Assembly (NCBI GenBank): GCA_030432655.1
Contig: JAUILA010000015.1
Span: 62,001 to 126,000, forward strand
DNA: 64,000 nt
Direction of reading: 5' to 3'
Source of the DNA: Bacteroidia bacterium
GTDB lineage: Bacteria; Bacteroidota; Bacteroidia; Cytophagales; Cyclobacteriaceae
Position 1 is the first letter of the stretch; each line of letters begins with the position of its first letter. The notes below the pieces were generated by a model. The model made no database searches. It worked only from the letters and a program-made list of their open reading frames with translations, and was not told the origin of the DNA. The position numbers and the translations under genes were made by a program. Shown one piece after another: positions 47,202 to 57,070 of the stretch.

Positions 47202-47996
47202 TTACAGGTTAAGGTTAAGCACATTAAGCAGCAGTAATGCCGTGGAAGCAGCTGCCAGAACAAGAGTGATTGCCGGTGCTTTAAGCGGCAAATTCTTATT
47301 CTTCGCAGGCGGAACCGTTACAATATCATTCGGTAAAGTATAGAATGCCGGCGAACTTATAGCAGATTCGTCCTGCATGTCCAATATATACACCTTATCT
47401 CCATTTGCAGTCGGTCTTATCACCTTCACTTCATTCAGGTTAGCAAAATCAGTAAACCCTCCGGCAGTACTGAGCGCATCCAGGATGGTAAATTCCGAAT
47501 TATAGTTAAAATATACCCCTGGCTTTTTCACTTCCCCGATAAGGGTTACTTTATAATTAAGAAGCCGCACTTTCACAGCCATATCCTTAAGATATTCTCC
47601 TGCTTTCTCCCTGACTGCCTCCTCGCATTCTGTTATCGACATACCGTTCACGGATACTTTGCCGATTACCGGTAAGCTGACAGTTCCATCCTCTGCCACC
47701 TCATATCCATATACGTACTGACCCGCTAAATCGTTGTACACCTGCACGGCTCCTGCCTGAATTCCGGCCTGTGACGGATTATATACTTTATTCAGGTCTT
47801 CGTCCGAGGTGATAATACTCACGAAAAGGTTATCACCGGTCTTAATCGAATATTTCGGCATATCCTTTCGTACGATATCAAGACCATCAAGGTCACGCAT
47901 CACCGATAAGGTTTTATAAGACCGGCAGGAATCCAGCAATAATAGAGCAGATCCGAAAATGATCAGTTTAAAAACAATTGATTGTATATTTTTCAT
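47202..47996 (-). CDS. wza: Wza-type polysaccharide export lipoprotein
   Basis: The 264-residue protein has a lipobox LLDSC (C24) and the PES export domain starting YSIKTGDNLFVSI near 47, followed by SLBB-type segments (KVTLIGEVKKPGVY near 155) and a C-terminal hydrophobic stretch in place of an amphipathic helix (about 235-262). In Bacteroidota this short form is common. It forms the outer-membrane side of the export channel with Wzc, whose gene starts 6 bases downstream. Confidence 0.93.
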   Translation of the reverse strand: MKNIQSIVFKLIIFGSALLLLDSCRSYKTLSVMRDLDGLDIVRKDMPKYSIKTGDNLFVSIITSDEDLNKVYNPSQAGIQAGAVQVYNDLAGQYVYGYEVAEDGTVSLPVIGKVSVNGMSITECEEAVREKAGEYLKDMAVKVRLLNYKVTLIGEVKKPGVYFNYNSEFTILDALSTAGGFTDFANLNEVKVIRPTANGDKVYILDMQDESAISSPAFYTLPNDIVTVPPAKNKNLPLKAPAITLVLAAASTALLLLNVLNLNL

Positions 47997-48002
47997 ATGA
48001 AA

Positions 48003-49073
48003 TTACTGTTCTGAAATTTGTTTTGAATATGTGCCGATAAGTTGTTCGTTCTCCTTGCGAAAAATAAGTAAATGGTTCTTGTCATCTACTACAATATAGT
48101 CTTCCAGTCCCTCAATGACGACCTGCTTATCCACAGGTACACGAATTACACAATTCTTTGTTTCATACAGGTAAGTCTGTTTACCTGCCACGCTATTGCC
48201 ATCAGCATCATGCTTTTCCTGCTGCCAGAGAGACCCCCAGGTTCCGAGATCAGACCATCCGCAGTCGGCCCGTACAACATGGATATTACTTGCTCTTTCT
48301 AAAATACCGTAATCTATAGAAATATTAGGAGACTTTTGGTATGTATTGTATAAATCATCACATTCTCCTGCATTAACGTCCACTTGGGAGAATAGTGTAT
48401 CGACCTCAGGTAAATGTTCTTTAAAGGCCGCGATAATGGTGCTGGCTTTCCAGAGGAATATGCCTGAATTCCACAAATAGTCACCGCTTTTAAAGTATTC
48501 CAGCGCAGTTTCGGCATCCGGTTTTTCTTTGAACCGGATTACGGGAACAATTTCCTTCCCGGCAAAACCCGCCGTCTGGATGTACCCGTAGCCTGTTTCC
48601 GGCCGGTCCGGTGCAATTCCCATTGTCATAAGTGCCTGATCATGGACCCGCAACCAGTCCACCGCCTTTGTTAATATACTTCGGAATTCCCGGGGCCGGC
48701 TCACATAGTGGTCGGCAGGTGTCACGATCATAATTGCGTCCGGGTCGTTATCCAGGATGGCGTAGGCCGCGTAGGCAATGCATGGTGCCGTATTCCGTCG
48801 CATAGGCTCGGCCAGAATGTTCTTTTCTGGTATATCCGGCTCCTGTTCCTGAACCAGCGGGACATATTTTCCTGAGGTTACGACATAAATGTTCTGGACT
48901 GGTACTATGGACTTAAACCGCCCGACTGTCTCCTGAAACAGTGTTTTACCCATCCCAAGGATATCATGGAATTGTTTCGGATTGTCCGGTGTACTCATGG
49001 GCCAGAAGCGGGAGCCAATTCCGCCGGCCATTATAACCAGGTACGTATGCTCAGAAAGCTTATCAGAATGCAT
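48003..49073 (-). CDS. manC: Mannose-1-phosphate guanylyltransferase
   Basis: The 356-residue protein makes GDP-mannose from GTP and mannose 1-phosphate. It has the pyrophosphorylase signature VIMAGGIGSRFWPMS, PKQFHDI, ILAEPMRRNTAPC near 95, VTPADHY near 120 and RFKEKPDAETALEY near 178. The C-terminal isomerase domain of bifunctional ManC proteins is absent. ATG at 49073 is chosen over an in-frame TTG 21 bases upstream. It overlaps the priming transferase by 11 bases. GDP-mannose is the substrate for the missing gmd. Confidence 0.95.
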   Translation of the reverse strand: MHSDKLSEHTYLVIMAGGIGSRFWPMSTPDNPKQFHDILGMGKTLFQETVGRFKSIVPVQNIYVVTSGKYVPLVQEQEPDIPEKNILAEPMRRNTAPCIAYAAYAILDNDPDAIMIVTPADHYVSRPREFRSILTKAVDWLRVHDQALMTMGIAPDRPETGYGYIQTAGFAGKEIVPVIRFKEKPDAETALEYFKSGDYLWNSGIFLWKASTIIAAFKEHLPEVDTLFSQVDVNAGECDDLYNTYQKSPNISIDYGILERASNIHVVRADCGWSDLGTWGSLWQQEKHDADGNSVAGKQTYLYETKNCVIRVPVDKQVVIEGLEDYIVVDDKNHLLIFRKENEQLIGTYSKQISEQ

Positions 49074-50430
49074 TTTTTCGAACCTTTGCACCAAAAAAGG
49101 TGAGTAAAATTATATAAACATCAAGAAAGAATGACCAGTGCTCAACATACCAGATGTCATGCAGTGTGCGTCCCATATATTGTAATTTTGTTTCGGTCGG
49201 ACCGCGCCAGCCATTTACCTGTGCCCAACCGGTTATGCCCGGCTTTATATAGTGACGGATCATATACCGACCCATTTTTTCCTGTAGCTGGCGGTTAAGA
49301 TATACCCGGTGCGGCCTCGGACCTACCAGTGACATCTCGTTATTAAGCACATTGATCAGCTGGGGTAGTTCATCAAGATTGTATTTACGCAGAAACCGAC
49401 CAACGGAGGTGACCCTCGGATCGTTCTTGGTGGTGCTTTTCCTGCCTTTGCCGGGATCATCACTATCTACCATCGACCGGAACTTATACAGGGAAAACGG
49501 CCTGTTATTTACTCCCAGACGTATAGGACGGTAAAAGACCGGTCCCTTGCTGTCAATTCTGATGGCGATGGCAATTATTAAAAAGAGCGGGAGCAGCAGA
49601 ACAACTCCTACCGCTGCGAATATCAGGTCAAATGCCCTTTTCCAGAACCGGTTAGGATATTTATCCAAAGGAATTTCACGCAAAGTCAGCGTGGGCACTT
49701 CGCCCAGTAACTGTACCTTAAAGTTCTTGTCGATGTTTTCCTGGAAAAACGGAACAATCCGCGGCCTGACGCCCATTTTTTCAGATTGCTTAACCATTCG
49801 CTCAATGACCTTGGTTTCCGTCATGGGAACAGAAATAATAGCCTCATTAAACGGTTGTTCGTCATAGATCTTCTGGAAATCTGCAATACTGCCTAAGACC
49901 ACCCCGTTCATGCGTGGCGGATCTTTTTCATCCAGAATGGCGATGGGCTGATACCCCAGGTAGGTATTCTTCCGAAAATATTTGTAAATGCCATGACCGA
50001 TCTTATTATTTCCGATTATCACGAACGGACTCATATTCTTTTCATTGGTGATCTTAAGAAAGTAAAACAGGCAAATCGCCAGGATTATCTTAATCACATA
50101 AAAAACCATTGCGGTTCCGAAGAATACTGCTCTGGATGCTGTATCGAAATTCAGGAAAAGAATAAGCAGGGCTGCTATGGAGAGAAAGGTGACAAACTTC
50201 TGGGATTGAATTTTCAGCAACTTTAATATCCTGTATTTCAGAAATTTAAAGTCATCAATAAATACAAGATATGTAATAAACCAACTTCCCAGCAAAACGT
50301 AGAGAAGATTTCTGACCGGCCAGATGGTATAATCCGCGCCATACCTGATCAGAGAGATCATGGATACACTGGTTACTATCAGGAGTAAATCCAGTAACAG
50401 AAATAACAATAGTAAATTTCTTGTCCTCAT
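49063..50430 (-). CDS. Polyisoprenyl-phosphate sugar phosphotransferase (priming enzyme, WcaJ-like)
   Basis: The 455-residue protein has four N-terminal membrane segments, a CoA-binding-like central domain (about 130-250, VIIGNNKIGHGIYKYFRK), a fifth hydrophobic hairpin (about 275-300) and the catalytic domain with KFRSMVDSD, RKYNLDELPQLINVLNNEMSLVGPRP-type and YIKPGITGWAQVNG motifs. Such enzymes transfer a sugar phosphate to undecaprenyl phosphate and start the repeat unit. Bacteroidota relatives mostly use UDP-glucose or UDP-galactose. Confidence 0.93.
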   Translation of the reverse strand: MRTRNLLLLFLLLDLLLIVTSVSMISLIRYGADYTIWPVRNLLYVLLGSWFITYLVFIDDFKFLKYRILKLLKIQSQKFVTFLSIAALLILFLNFDTASRAVFFGTAMVFYVIKIILAICLFYFLKITNEKNMSPFVIIGNNKIGHGIYKYFRKNTYLGYQPIAILDEKDPPRMNGVVLGSIADFQKIYDEQPFNEAIISVPMTETKVIERMVKQSEKMGVRPRIVPFFQENIDKNFKVQLLGEVPTLTLREIPLDKYPNRFWKRAFDLIFAAVGVVLLLPLFLIIAIAIRIDSKGPVFYRPIRLGVNNRPFSLYKFRSMVDSDDPGKGRKSTTKNDPRVTSVGRFLRKYNLDELPQLINVLNNEMSLVGPRPHRVYLNRQLQEKMGRYMIRHYIKPGITGWAQVNGWRGPTETKLQYMGRTLHDIWYVEHWSFFLDVYIILLTFFGAKVRKNAF

Positions 50431-50699
50431 TGTATTAAAACCAACCCTTTCACAGCATGCTGCATTCCTTAATACTTCTCATATACAGAAAGTTACCACT
50501 CTTTTTGTTTTTTTTTCAAAATAGTGCCTATTTGGGCATTCAGGGGAATTAATTCGTCAAATTTCATCCCCGGAAATTCAGGTACGTTCAGGCCTCCGGA
50601 AAGCGACAATTAGCGGCAGCTGTCCGTTATGCTCAGTTTTTGAAAGATAATCAAACACATGGCTCACTCCTACAATTGAGTTCTTCAATAATACCTGTT
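50431..50699. other. 269-base gap inside the polysaccharide operon
   Basis: This is the widest gap in an otherwise tight operon. Besides the candidate promoter, the minus strand holds a short open frame of about 40 codons directly after the acetyltransferase stop whose translation looks protein-like (GVSHVFDYLSKTEHNGQLPL). No start codon or family is recognised, so a lost or eroded gene is possible. Confidence 0.35.
50488..50520 (-). promoter_or_regulatory. Internal promoter before the priming transferase
   Basis: On the minus strand TTTG (50517-50520) is followed after 21 bases by TAACTTTC (50488-50495), close to the -33/-7 consensus with one mismatch. The implied leader before the ATG at 50430 is about 50 bases. 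It would let the export core (priming enzyme, manC, wza, wzc) be expressed apart from the upstream genes. Confidence 0.4.
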
Positions 50700-51284
50700 T
50701 TAGTTAAGATGACTTAATTCCTCTTTTGATAACCTTCGCTCAGGAGGAAAGAGCTTCAATTCATGTTCTTCTGCCTGTCCCCTGCTAAAGCGTTGCTTGA
50801 CCACCCTGGCTGGAGCGCCCGCAACGATTGTATAAGCAGGAACGTCTTTGGTTACCAGACCGCCTGCTGCCACAATGGCACCCCGTCCTATCGTAATCCC
50901 CTTTAGTATGATAGCATTAGAGCCTATCCACGCATCATCACCAATCACAACCGGCTGATCATTATCCTTTAATTTTTTATGATTGTCCTTAATAAAAATT
51001 CCAGGCTCTCCATAATTATGATCCCCCGTTGTGATCGTCACACCCGGTCCAAACATTACCTTATCGCCAATGGTAATTGTACTTTCAGAGGATACGAACA
51101 TGGCTCTTGGCCCGATGTACACATCATTTCCAAGGCTTATATTCTGATAGTGGAAATAGGAATCCCCCGGAAAAAAGCGAACATGACGGCCTGCACTCCT
51201 CCAGCTTGTCCGGAACATAATAATCTGGGCTCCCCGATATATGCGGCTGATCAATTGCGAAATTTTTACAACAAATCTCTGCAT
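50700..51284 (-). CDS. Left-handed beta-helix acetyltransferase
   Basis: The 194-residue protein contains hexapeptide repeats of the LbH acyltransferase fold, for example [17 protein letters not shown] and [30 protein letters not shown], with the acceptor His in [11 protein letters not shown] near 88. These enzymes add acetyl groups from acetyl-CoA to sugars of the repeat unit. The C-terminal segment is helical. It is one of two such proteins in the locus. Confidence 0.9.
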   Translation of the reverse strand: MQRFVVKISQLISRIYRGAQIIMFRTSWRSAGRHVRFFPGDSYFHYQNISLGNDVYIGPRAMFVSSESTITIGDKVMFGPGVTITTGDHNYGEPGIFIKDNHKKLKDNDQPVVIGDDAWIGSNAIILKGITIGRGAIVAAGGLVTKDVPAYTIVAGAPARVVKQRFSRGQAEEHELKLFPPERRLSKEELSHLN

Positions 51285-51379
51285 ATCATCAGGTTTTTCT
51301 GATACTCAGTTTACGCAAAAGAGTCCTGCATCCGCACCAGTGGCCTTTGGCCTTAACCTGGCTTATATTTCCCATTGCT

Positions 51380-52654
51380 TTATTCATAGGAAACAGAATA
51401 ATTATCTTCCTCTTCTTCATCCTTGTTCCAGTTCTCAATCAACAGACGAATCTCTGCCGGATCAGTAATAAAATACAACCAAAAGATTGCCATGGCAAAA
51501 TTATCACGCTCCATTGAATTAGCGGATATGTACATCAGCATTATGATAGTCATTAATGTATATCCTCCGTAACCCATTGTCAGCTTGCGGAATAGTTTGA
51601 AATAGATGACCAGAAAGAAGATCAGCCCGTAAATGCCGAACCTCAGGGCTATCCTGGATAACCCATTTGTACCGTCAATTACTCTCCCGTACACATTTTT
51701 AGTACGTTGAGCCTCATTTACCCCGTACCCGATCGGAAACGAAAAGACATCGTTCATATGGTTCACAAACGTTGCCATCCTGTTTACCCGCTTGGATTTC
51801 ACCACCTCCGATTGGGCCATGGATTCCGTTTCTTCCATATATGTATCAATCTTTTCACCTATAAACGGAAGCTGATAAAACATGGTCCCGAAAATTAAGC
51901 ATACCACCAGGTAAATAACTTTTGTCGTCCACGGGGCTGACGACAGGAAGTACAGTCCGAACAACACCAAACTCAGATAGAAATTGGTGGAAAATGTTGT
52001 AAGGCCAATCAAACCCATAATGAGGAAATTCCGGTTAAAACGCCCTTCATTTAAAATCAGGTTGAAGATCATCGCCATACCTAGGAAGTAACCGAATTCG
52101 CCCGGTTCTCCGGCAAAACCCGAATTGCGTTCCAGCTGAAAGGTGGAATAATTAAAAATGATCCCATTCCAATGCCCCTCCATGGCCCGAAAATCTACAG
52201 CAAAATTAAACGGGATACTGTAAAATACGGATGGGTTAACCAATTGAAGAATGAAAAAGGGTATGCTTATTATGGCAAGTACGAAAGTGATCCGATAGAA
52301 CCAGACGATGAACCTGATACCGCAAATTTTCATCAGACCATATCCAATAAACAGTTTTAAAATACTTCCGATAAAAGTTGAGAGTTTAAAAGAGGTTCCA
52401 TTCTCCGTCAGCATCAGAAAGGATACAAGGTTTACTCCGCACCAGTAAAGGATAATCCAGATAAAGATCATATCAATCTTTTCCTTCTTCCATATAAACA
52501 AGTAGAGAGCCATAAAAAAGCTCGAAGCCACCAGTATAAAATCCGACGCACCAAAGGTGGTTATCGGGTTAAGGGCAACGAATAGCCCCAGGTAAATCAA
52601 TAAATCCCATTTAACTGCAGTATCTTCTTTCGATATGGCTAACATCCGCATCAT
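51380..52654 (-). CDS. O-antigen polymerase-like membrane protein (Wzy candidate)
   Basis: The 424-residue protein has about ten to twelve hydrophobic segments and a periplasmic loop with NSGFAGEPGEFGYFLGM near 172-188, which resembles the Wzy/ligase loop of polymerases. Sequence conservation in this family is low, so the call rests on topology, length and position in the operon. It would join repeat units in the periplasm. Start overlaps the upstream acetyltransferase stop by 4 bases. Confidence 0.8.
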   Translation of the reverse strand: MMRMLAISKEDTAVKWDLLIYLGLFVALNPITTFGASDFILVASSFFMALYLFIWKKEKIDMIFIWIILYWCGVNLVSFLMLTENGTSFKLSTFIGSILKLFIGYGLMKICGIRFIVWFYRITFVLAIISIPFFILQLVNPSVFYSIPFNFAVDFRAMEGHWNGIIFNYSTFQLERNSGFAGEPGEFGYFLGMAMIFNLILNEGRFNRNFLIMGLIGLTTFSTNFYLSLVLFGLYFLSSAPWTTKVIYLVVCLIFGTMFYQLPFIGEKIDTYMEETESMAQSEVVKSKRVNRMATFVNHMNDVFSFPIGYGVNEAQRTKNVYGRVIDGTNGLSRIALRFGIYGLIFFLVIYFKLFRKLTMGYGGYTLMTIIMLMYISANSMERDNFAMAIFWLYFITDPAEIRLLIENWNKDEEEEDNYSVSYE

Positions 52655-53247
52655 CCGATGGACTTAATCACTTTGCAAGGATTTCCAGCAGCCACAACAT
52701 TAGCAGGAATATCGCGGGAAACGACTGCATTTGCCCCGATAATACTGTTATCCCCGATCGTTACTCCCTTTAAAACCACTGCGTTCACACCCAGCCAAAC
52801 ATTGTTCCCGATTGAGACCTTCGACGGTTTTCCGCTTCTCGGATCTTCCGGATGCCAATTGCTGTCAGTAATCAGGGTATTGGCCCCGCATTTTACATCG
52901 TCTCCGATCCTGATTCCCGTGTGAGCACCTATGACCGTTCCACTGAAACCACAGTTATCTCCTATGCTGATCCGGGTACCTGCATTGAATGTTGATATAA
53001 TACAGGGTCGGTTAATTCCAATAAGGTTGTCCCGGGCTCCTGACAAAAATGCTGCGTTGCTGCCAATACTGATCTCTGTCCCGGGGTAAACGCGGAAGTG
53101 CGGCCTTCCGATGATTAAGGGACGACCTTTAAACCTGACACCCTTCCAGCGCGCTATCTGGCAATAATACCTTCCGAAGAAAGCCCGCCTTCTTCTCCTA
53201 AGCACTTCCAGACTATGAAAAAATCCCCTAAACTTCATGATATTCAC
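52651..53247 (-). CDS. Second left-handed beta-helix acetyltransferase
   Basis: The 198-residue protein has the same hexapeptide-repeat fold: ISIGSNAAFLSGARDNLIG, RISIGDNCGFSGTVIGAHTG and VSIGNNVWLGVNAVVLKGVTIG. The acceptor His lies in DSNWHPEDP near 132. It overlaps the upstream glycosyltransferase by 20 bases and the downstream polymerase by 4 bases. Having two acetyltransferases suggests at least two acetylation positions or two sugars on the repeat unit. Confidence 0.9.
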   Translation of the reverse strand: MNIMKFRGFFHSLEVLRRRRRAFFGRYYCQIARWKGVRFKGRPLIIGRPHFRVYPGTEISIGSNAAFLSGARDNLIGINRPCIISTFNAGTRISIGDNCGFSGTVIGAHTGIRIGDDVKCGANTLITDSNWHPEDPRSGKPSKVSIGNNVWLGVNAVVLKGVTIGDNSIIGANAVVSRDIPANVVAAGNPCKVIKSIG

Positions 53248-54475
53248 GCCTTTTATCGTTCTTCAGAAGCGTTTTATAGGTCGACATCAATTGACCGATA
53301 ACTGTTTCCGGATCATGTCGTTTTAGTGCGTGTACCCGTGCACTGGCACCCATTTCAATAAGCTCCTCATATCGATTTGAATATTCAAGGATAGTACCGG
53401 CCAAAGCAAAAGGATCACCTTCCGGTGCAAGCACTCCATCCTTGCCATTCCGGAGCATGCTGAAGGTACCTCCAGCGGCGGTGGCGATACATGGCAGGCC
53501 CAGCATCATGGCCTCTGCCAAACTGTTCGAACTATTCTCAATCTGTGATACCTGGATAAAGCAATCCGCCCCAAGTAATTCGTTGACCATTTCATCCTGA
53601 TCAAGCTTTCCACAAAGGTGAACAGGTATTTCATTCAGGCCCACCTCATGATGAAACATTTTCAGCATCACCGCGCTCCAGTCGATTCCTGCTACCCGCC
53701 ATTCAAATTCGAGGCCTGCCCGGTGCAGTTCTATTGCCGCTTCCAGCAATACATTCACACCTTTATACGGCTGATCCGAAACAGTGGAAAACAAACGTAT
53801 CTTTTTATTACGCGGCGGCTTCCATTCAGACTGGTAAAAGACGGGCCTTAGGCTTTCGTTGATATGATAATAGGAAGCTTTCGGAGCCAATAATCCAGCA
53901 ATAAGGCGGTCCCAATCCGTTCTTCCTGCCACATGTTTAACACTGGCCAATATTTCCCTTTCTATAGCTGCACGTTTCTTGTAAATGGTATAATTCCGAG
54001 CGAGGAAAAAGTCCCAGTTTTTTCGCCAGTCTGAGAACCTGTACGTATCAATGCCTGAAAAATATTTTTTCAGAATAGAATTCATAATTCCCTGAATCGA
54101 CAACAATACAGGTATATTCCCGGTATGCGGTATGATCAGACCAAAAGGGTTTTCTGTACCGTGGATATGGATCAGATCCGGTTTAAAGTGCTCAATGATT
54201 TCCAGGAACCGGCCGAGGTTTTCATTACGGCTAGTCTGAGCCATAATTTCCATCATTTTTCTTTTAAAACGTGTGTTTCCTTTACGAACCACAGGGAAAT
54301 AGTGCGTGGAACCCTGTCGAAAGGGATTTTTCTGGTGATCAGAATAAAACACGAGTCCAAGTTCAAATTCGCCCTGTTTTTCAACTTGTTCCTGGAGTGA
54401 AGATATCCATCCACCGGACAGATTCTTACTTCCGCTGATCAAACCAGGTGTATTTGTAAACCAAAGGATTCTCAT
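53228..54475 (-). CDS. Family 4 glycosyltransferase (GT-B)
   Basis: The 415-residue protein has the GT4 layout: N-terminal acceptor domain beginning RILWFTNTPGLIS, HIHGTENPFG near 98, and a C-terminal donor domain with LFSTVSDQPYKGVNVLLEA near 225 and ENSSNSLAEAMMLGLPCIATAAGG near 305-330, which carries the EX7E motif pattern. It is the only soluble family 4 glycosyltransferase in the locus. The sugar is not predictable. Confidence 0.92.
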   Translation of the reverse strand: MRILWFTNTPGLISGSKNLSGGWISSLQEQVEKQGEFELGLVFYSDHQKNPFRQGSTHYFPVVRKGNTRFKRKMMEIMAQTSRNENLGRFLEIIEHFKPDLIHIHGTENPFGLIIPHTGNIPVLLSIQGIMNSILKKYFSGIDTYRFSDWRKNWDFFLARNYTIYKKRAAIEREILASVKHVAGRTDWDRLIAGLLAPKASYYHINESLRPVFYQSEWKPPRNKKIRLFSTVSDQPYKGVNVLLEAAIELHRAGLEFEWRVAGIDWSAVMLKMFHHEVGLNEIPVHLCGKLDQDEMVNELLGADCFIQVSQIENSSNSLAEAMMLGLPCIATAAGGTFSMLRNGKDGVLAPEGDPFALAGTILEYSNRYEELIEMGASARVHALKRHDPETVIGQLMSTYKTLLKNDKRREYHEV

Positions 54476-54481
54476 AATTAA

Positions 54482-55681
54482 TTATTGAACAGAAAACAAT
54501 CTCATAATGACTGGCACTCCAATGAATGCAACAATATTCAATACAACTGCCGCCGCTATTGTAACATATACCCAGGTCCGTTGCACATTGCGTGCCCCGT
54601 ACGCAATCAGCACCAGGAGCACCGGGAGAAAATCCAGTGTAAAACGCTGGGTATTGATTTGTACCCATCCATTATTGCAATATAGCAACATATGTATTAG
54701 ACACAGGCCAACGGTAATTACCGCCCCGGCTATAATAATCTTCTTTCCCCTGGCTTTTAATGCAAGAAACACGAACGGACTGGCAAAGGTGATGCTTGTT
54801 CCGTAGAAATCCATGCCAACCGGTACAAGTCCGTCGAAAGTGATATGCGGGCCCTGAAGAAACATGTAAATAAAATTAAACGGAATATAATAATAGTGAA
54901 ATAAACCATAGCGTTTTTCACCCAACAATCCCAGTGGATCTCCAGCGATGTAATAATAACCTGTGTCAAAGGGGTCTTCAAAACGAAGGAAGTTCAGGTA
55001 GAGATATGCTGCCACAAAGACAGAAAAGACCATTCCGAATATCAAGATCTCGCGCATCATTTGTTTCCAGTCGCCATCCGATTTATCGATCAGGATTGCC
55101 ATCAAAAAAACCGATGAATAAAGAGCCAGTTGCCTGGACAGGAAAGCACAACCAAGATAAACCGCCATCAGCCAGGCCCTTTTCTTTCCAAATGCTTCCC
55201 GGATACTCAGGAATAACATGATCACTGCAACCACGTGGGCAAAACTCCAGACACCAAAACTGAATTTTGTAACAAACCAAAAGCCCGTTCCAAATATGAA
55301 TGCCATGGTAAGCCAAAGAGATAATTCGGCATCTGTACCAAGCCTTCTCAGAACCGAGCGGATCAGAAAAATCAGAAATACACTGAGAATAAAGGCGATC
55401 AGGGTGGTATTGACCGAACCAAACACGGCCACAAGCGGGGTTAGCAGAAACGCCGGAAAGGGAGGGAATGTAACAAAGAATTCATCTTCATATACCGCAA
55501 CATCATTTATAGACTCATCAACATCCAACCTTCCTTCTGCAAACGACTGAGCTTGCAGTACATGAAGATTTACCTCTCCCGAATCCTTCACCATGTTGAA
55601 TCCAACGGAAACAGAGAATAACAGAAGGACGGTATAAAAAACAATCCGTGTATAATACAAGGAAGAATGATTTCTGCCCAT
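54482..55681 (-). CDS. Multi-pass membrane glycosyltransferase-like protein (GT-C type)
   Basis: The 399-residue protein has about ten hydrophobic segments and a first periplasmic loop with acidic residues (VDESINDVAVYEDEFF near 50-66) in the place where GT-C transferases keep their catalytic Asp/Glu. No exact family can be named. GT-C enzymes use polyprenyl-phosphate sugars in the periplasm, which would fit the DPM1-like gene at 20083 as a carrier source. It lies 3 bases after wzx and 6 bases before the GT4 gene. Confidence 0.72.
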   Translation of the reverse strand: MGRNHSSLYYTRIVFYTVLLLFSVSVGFNMVKDSGEVNLHVLQAQSFAEGRLDVDESINDVAVYEDEFFVTFPPFPAFLLTPLVAVFGSVNTTLIAFILSVFLIFLIRSVLRRLGTDAELSLWLTMAFIFGTGFWFVTKFSFGVWSFAHVVAVIMLFLSIREAFGKKRAWLMAVYLGCAFLSRQLALYSSVFLMAILIDKSDGDWKQMMREILIFGMVFSVFVAAYLYLNFLRFEDPFDTGYYYIAGDPLGLLGEKRYGLFHYYYIPFNFIYMFLQGPHITFDGLVPVGMDFYGTSITFASPFVFLALKARGKKIIIAGAVITVGLCLIHMLLYCNNGWVQINTQRFTLDFLPVLLVLIAYGARNVQRTWVYVTIAAAVVLNIVAFIGVPVIMRLFSVQ

Positions 55682-55684
55682 AAA

Positions 55685-57046
55685 TTATTTAGCCCAGATC
55701 CCGCGGGCGGTATGGTTAATAATCTTTTTATACTGAATTCTCCAAATGATCATCGTAGGAAAGGTAGTGCAAATTGTCGCCAAAACAACTCCCGCCGGTC
55801 CGAGTTCTGTCTCTGTGGCCAGCCAGATTGCCAGAGGAATGGTAATAATAATTGTGACCACAGCAGAAATCAGCTGAAGTCTTATCTTGCTGGTACCATT
55901 AATAAACGTAACATAAGGAGTGCTGAGGACTGAAATTATTACATACAGGCAGATCATGGCACTCATTGTCCAGGATATCTGAACCTCATCTCCCACCCAT
56001 AAACGGTAGAGTGGATTAGCCACAATCAGGAGAATGATACTGACCACGATAAAGGCAAGTCCGATATATTCCAGGTTTCGTATGGACTTTCGTATCCAGT
56101 CAAAGTCCTTTTTCACATAGGCCTCGGTAATAGCCGACCAGAACGGAGAAATAATAATTCCGTAGCCCATGGTAATGATAGAGAAATACTTAAACGCAAT
56201 ATTGTATTCAGTGACTTCGTCCGGCCCGAATAACTGGACAATAATGAAATTCGAGGTTGTAAAAATAATGATGGCCGCCATCTGAATTATAAAATACTGA
56301 AAGCCAAGATTGAGCAGTTCCGAACGATATTTCAAATCAACATCACTGAACCGGGGAGCTATATCCCTGTATTTACCAAAAAAGAAGATCAGCGAAAATG
56401 AAAATAAGACTACGACCGGTAGTGCTGAAAACGTAAAGGCTACATTAAGGAGCGATCCGGCTGTAGTTTTTGTAAGAATATATATGACAATCAGGGAGAG
56501 AACGTTTGACAAAGGGAAAATAAGGTTGTTGAGAGCCGGCTCCTGTTTTGCCAGCAGAATATTCCCGATGAGGGCAAGTATAAATCGAAGACAGAAAAAT
56601 CCGAAAACGATCAGCATGATAACCCTGAGCTCCTCTCCCATTCCCGCGGGTGTATTCAGAATAGACTCCCAGTTTAGAAACGGATTTACACCCCAGAAAA
56701 CAATCAGCAAGCCAGCAAAAATAAGGGTCATCAGGGCGTATGCCGTACTTACCAGCTTTCTGCTCTCCTCCATCCGGTCCATGGCCAGGGCCTCCGCAAG
56801 TTTGTTCCGCAATCCGTGGCCAACTCCTATATCAAAGAAACTGAACCACCCAAGAATAGATGCCATGGTAAGCCAGATCCCATAACGGGTCTGATCAAGG
56901 TAATTCAGAGTGAGCGGAACCAGCGCAAACTGGGAGGCAATACTGACTCCCTTAATCACAAAAGAATACAGAATATTCTTGTTTGCCTTGACACTTCGCT
57001 CGTGCCCCTCAAAGAAATACCGTTTAAGCTTCAATAACAGAATCAT
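55685..57046 (-). CDS. wzx: Oligosaccharide flippase (Wzx type)
   Basis: The 453-residue protein has 12 to 14 hydrophobic segments and belongs to the MATE/MOP flippase group. Its start SFVIKGVSIASQFALVPLTLNYLDQTRYGIWLTMAS-type region, with RYGIW near 58 and a basic loop LRNKLAEALAMDR near 85, is typical of polysaccharide biosynthesis flippases. It moves the undecaprenyl-linked repeat unit to the periplasmic face. It follows fcl by 24 bases. Confidence 0.92.
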   Translation of the reverse strand: MILLLKLKRYFFEGHERSVKANKNILYSFVIKGVSIASQFALVPLTLNYLDQTRYGIWLTMASILGWFSFFDIGVGHGLRNKLAEALAMDRMEESRKLVSTAYALMTLIFAGLLIVFWGVNPFLNWESILNTPAGMGEELRVIMLIVFGFFCLRFILALIGNILLAKQEPALNNLIFPLSNVLSLIVIYILTKTTAGSLLNVAFTFSALPVVVLFSFSLIFFFGKYRDIAPRFSDVDLKYRSELLNLGFQYFIIQMAAIIIFTTSNFIIVQLFGPDEVTEYNIAFKYFSIITMGYGIIISPFWSAITEAYVKKDFDWIRKSIRNLEYIGLAFIVVSIILLIVANPLYRLWVGDEVQISWTMSAMICLYVIISVLSTPYVTFINGTSKIRLQLISAVVTIIITIPLAIWLATETELGPAGVVLATICTTFPTMIIWRIQYKKIINHTARGIWAK

Positions 57047-57070
57047 TATTTTATTCCCAAAAACCTTTCT

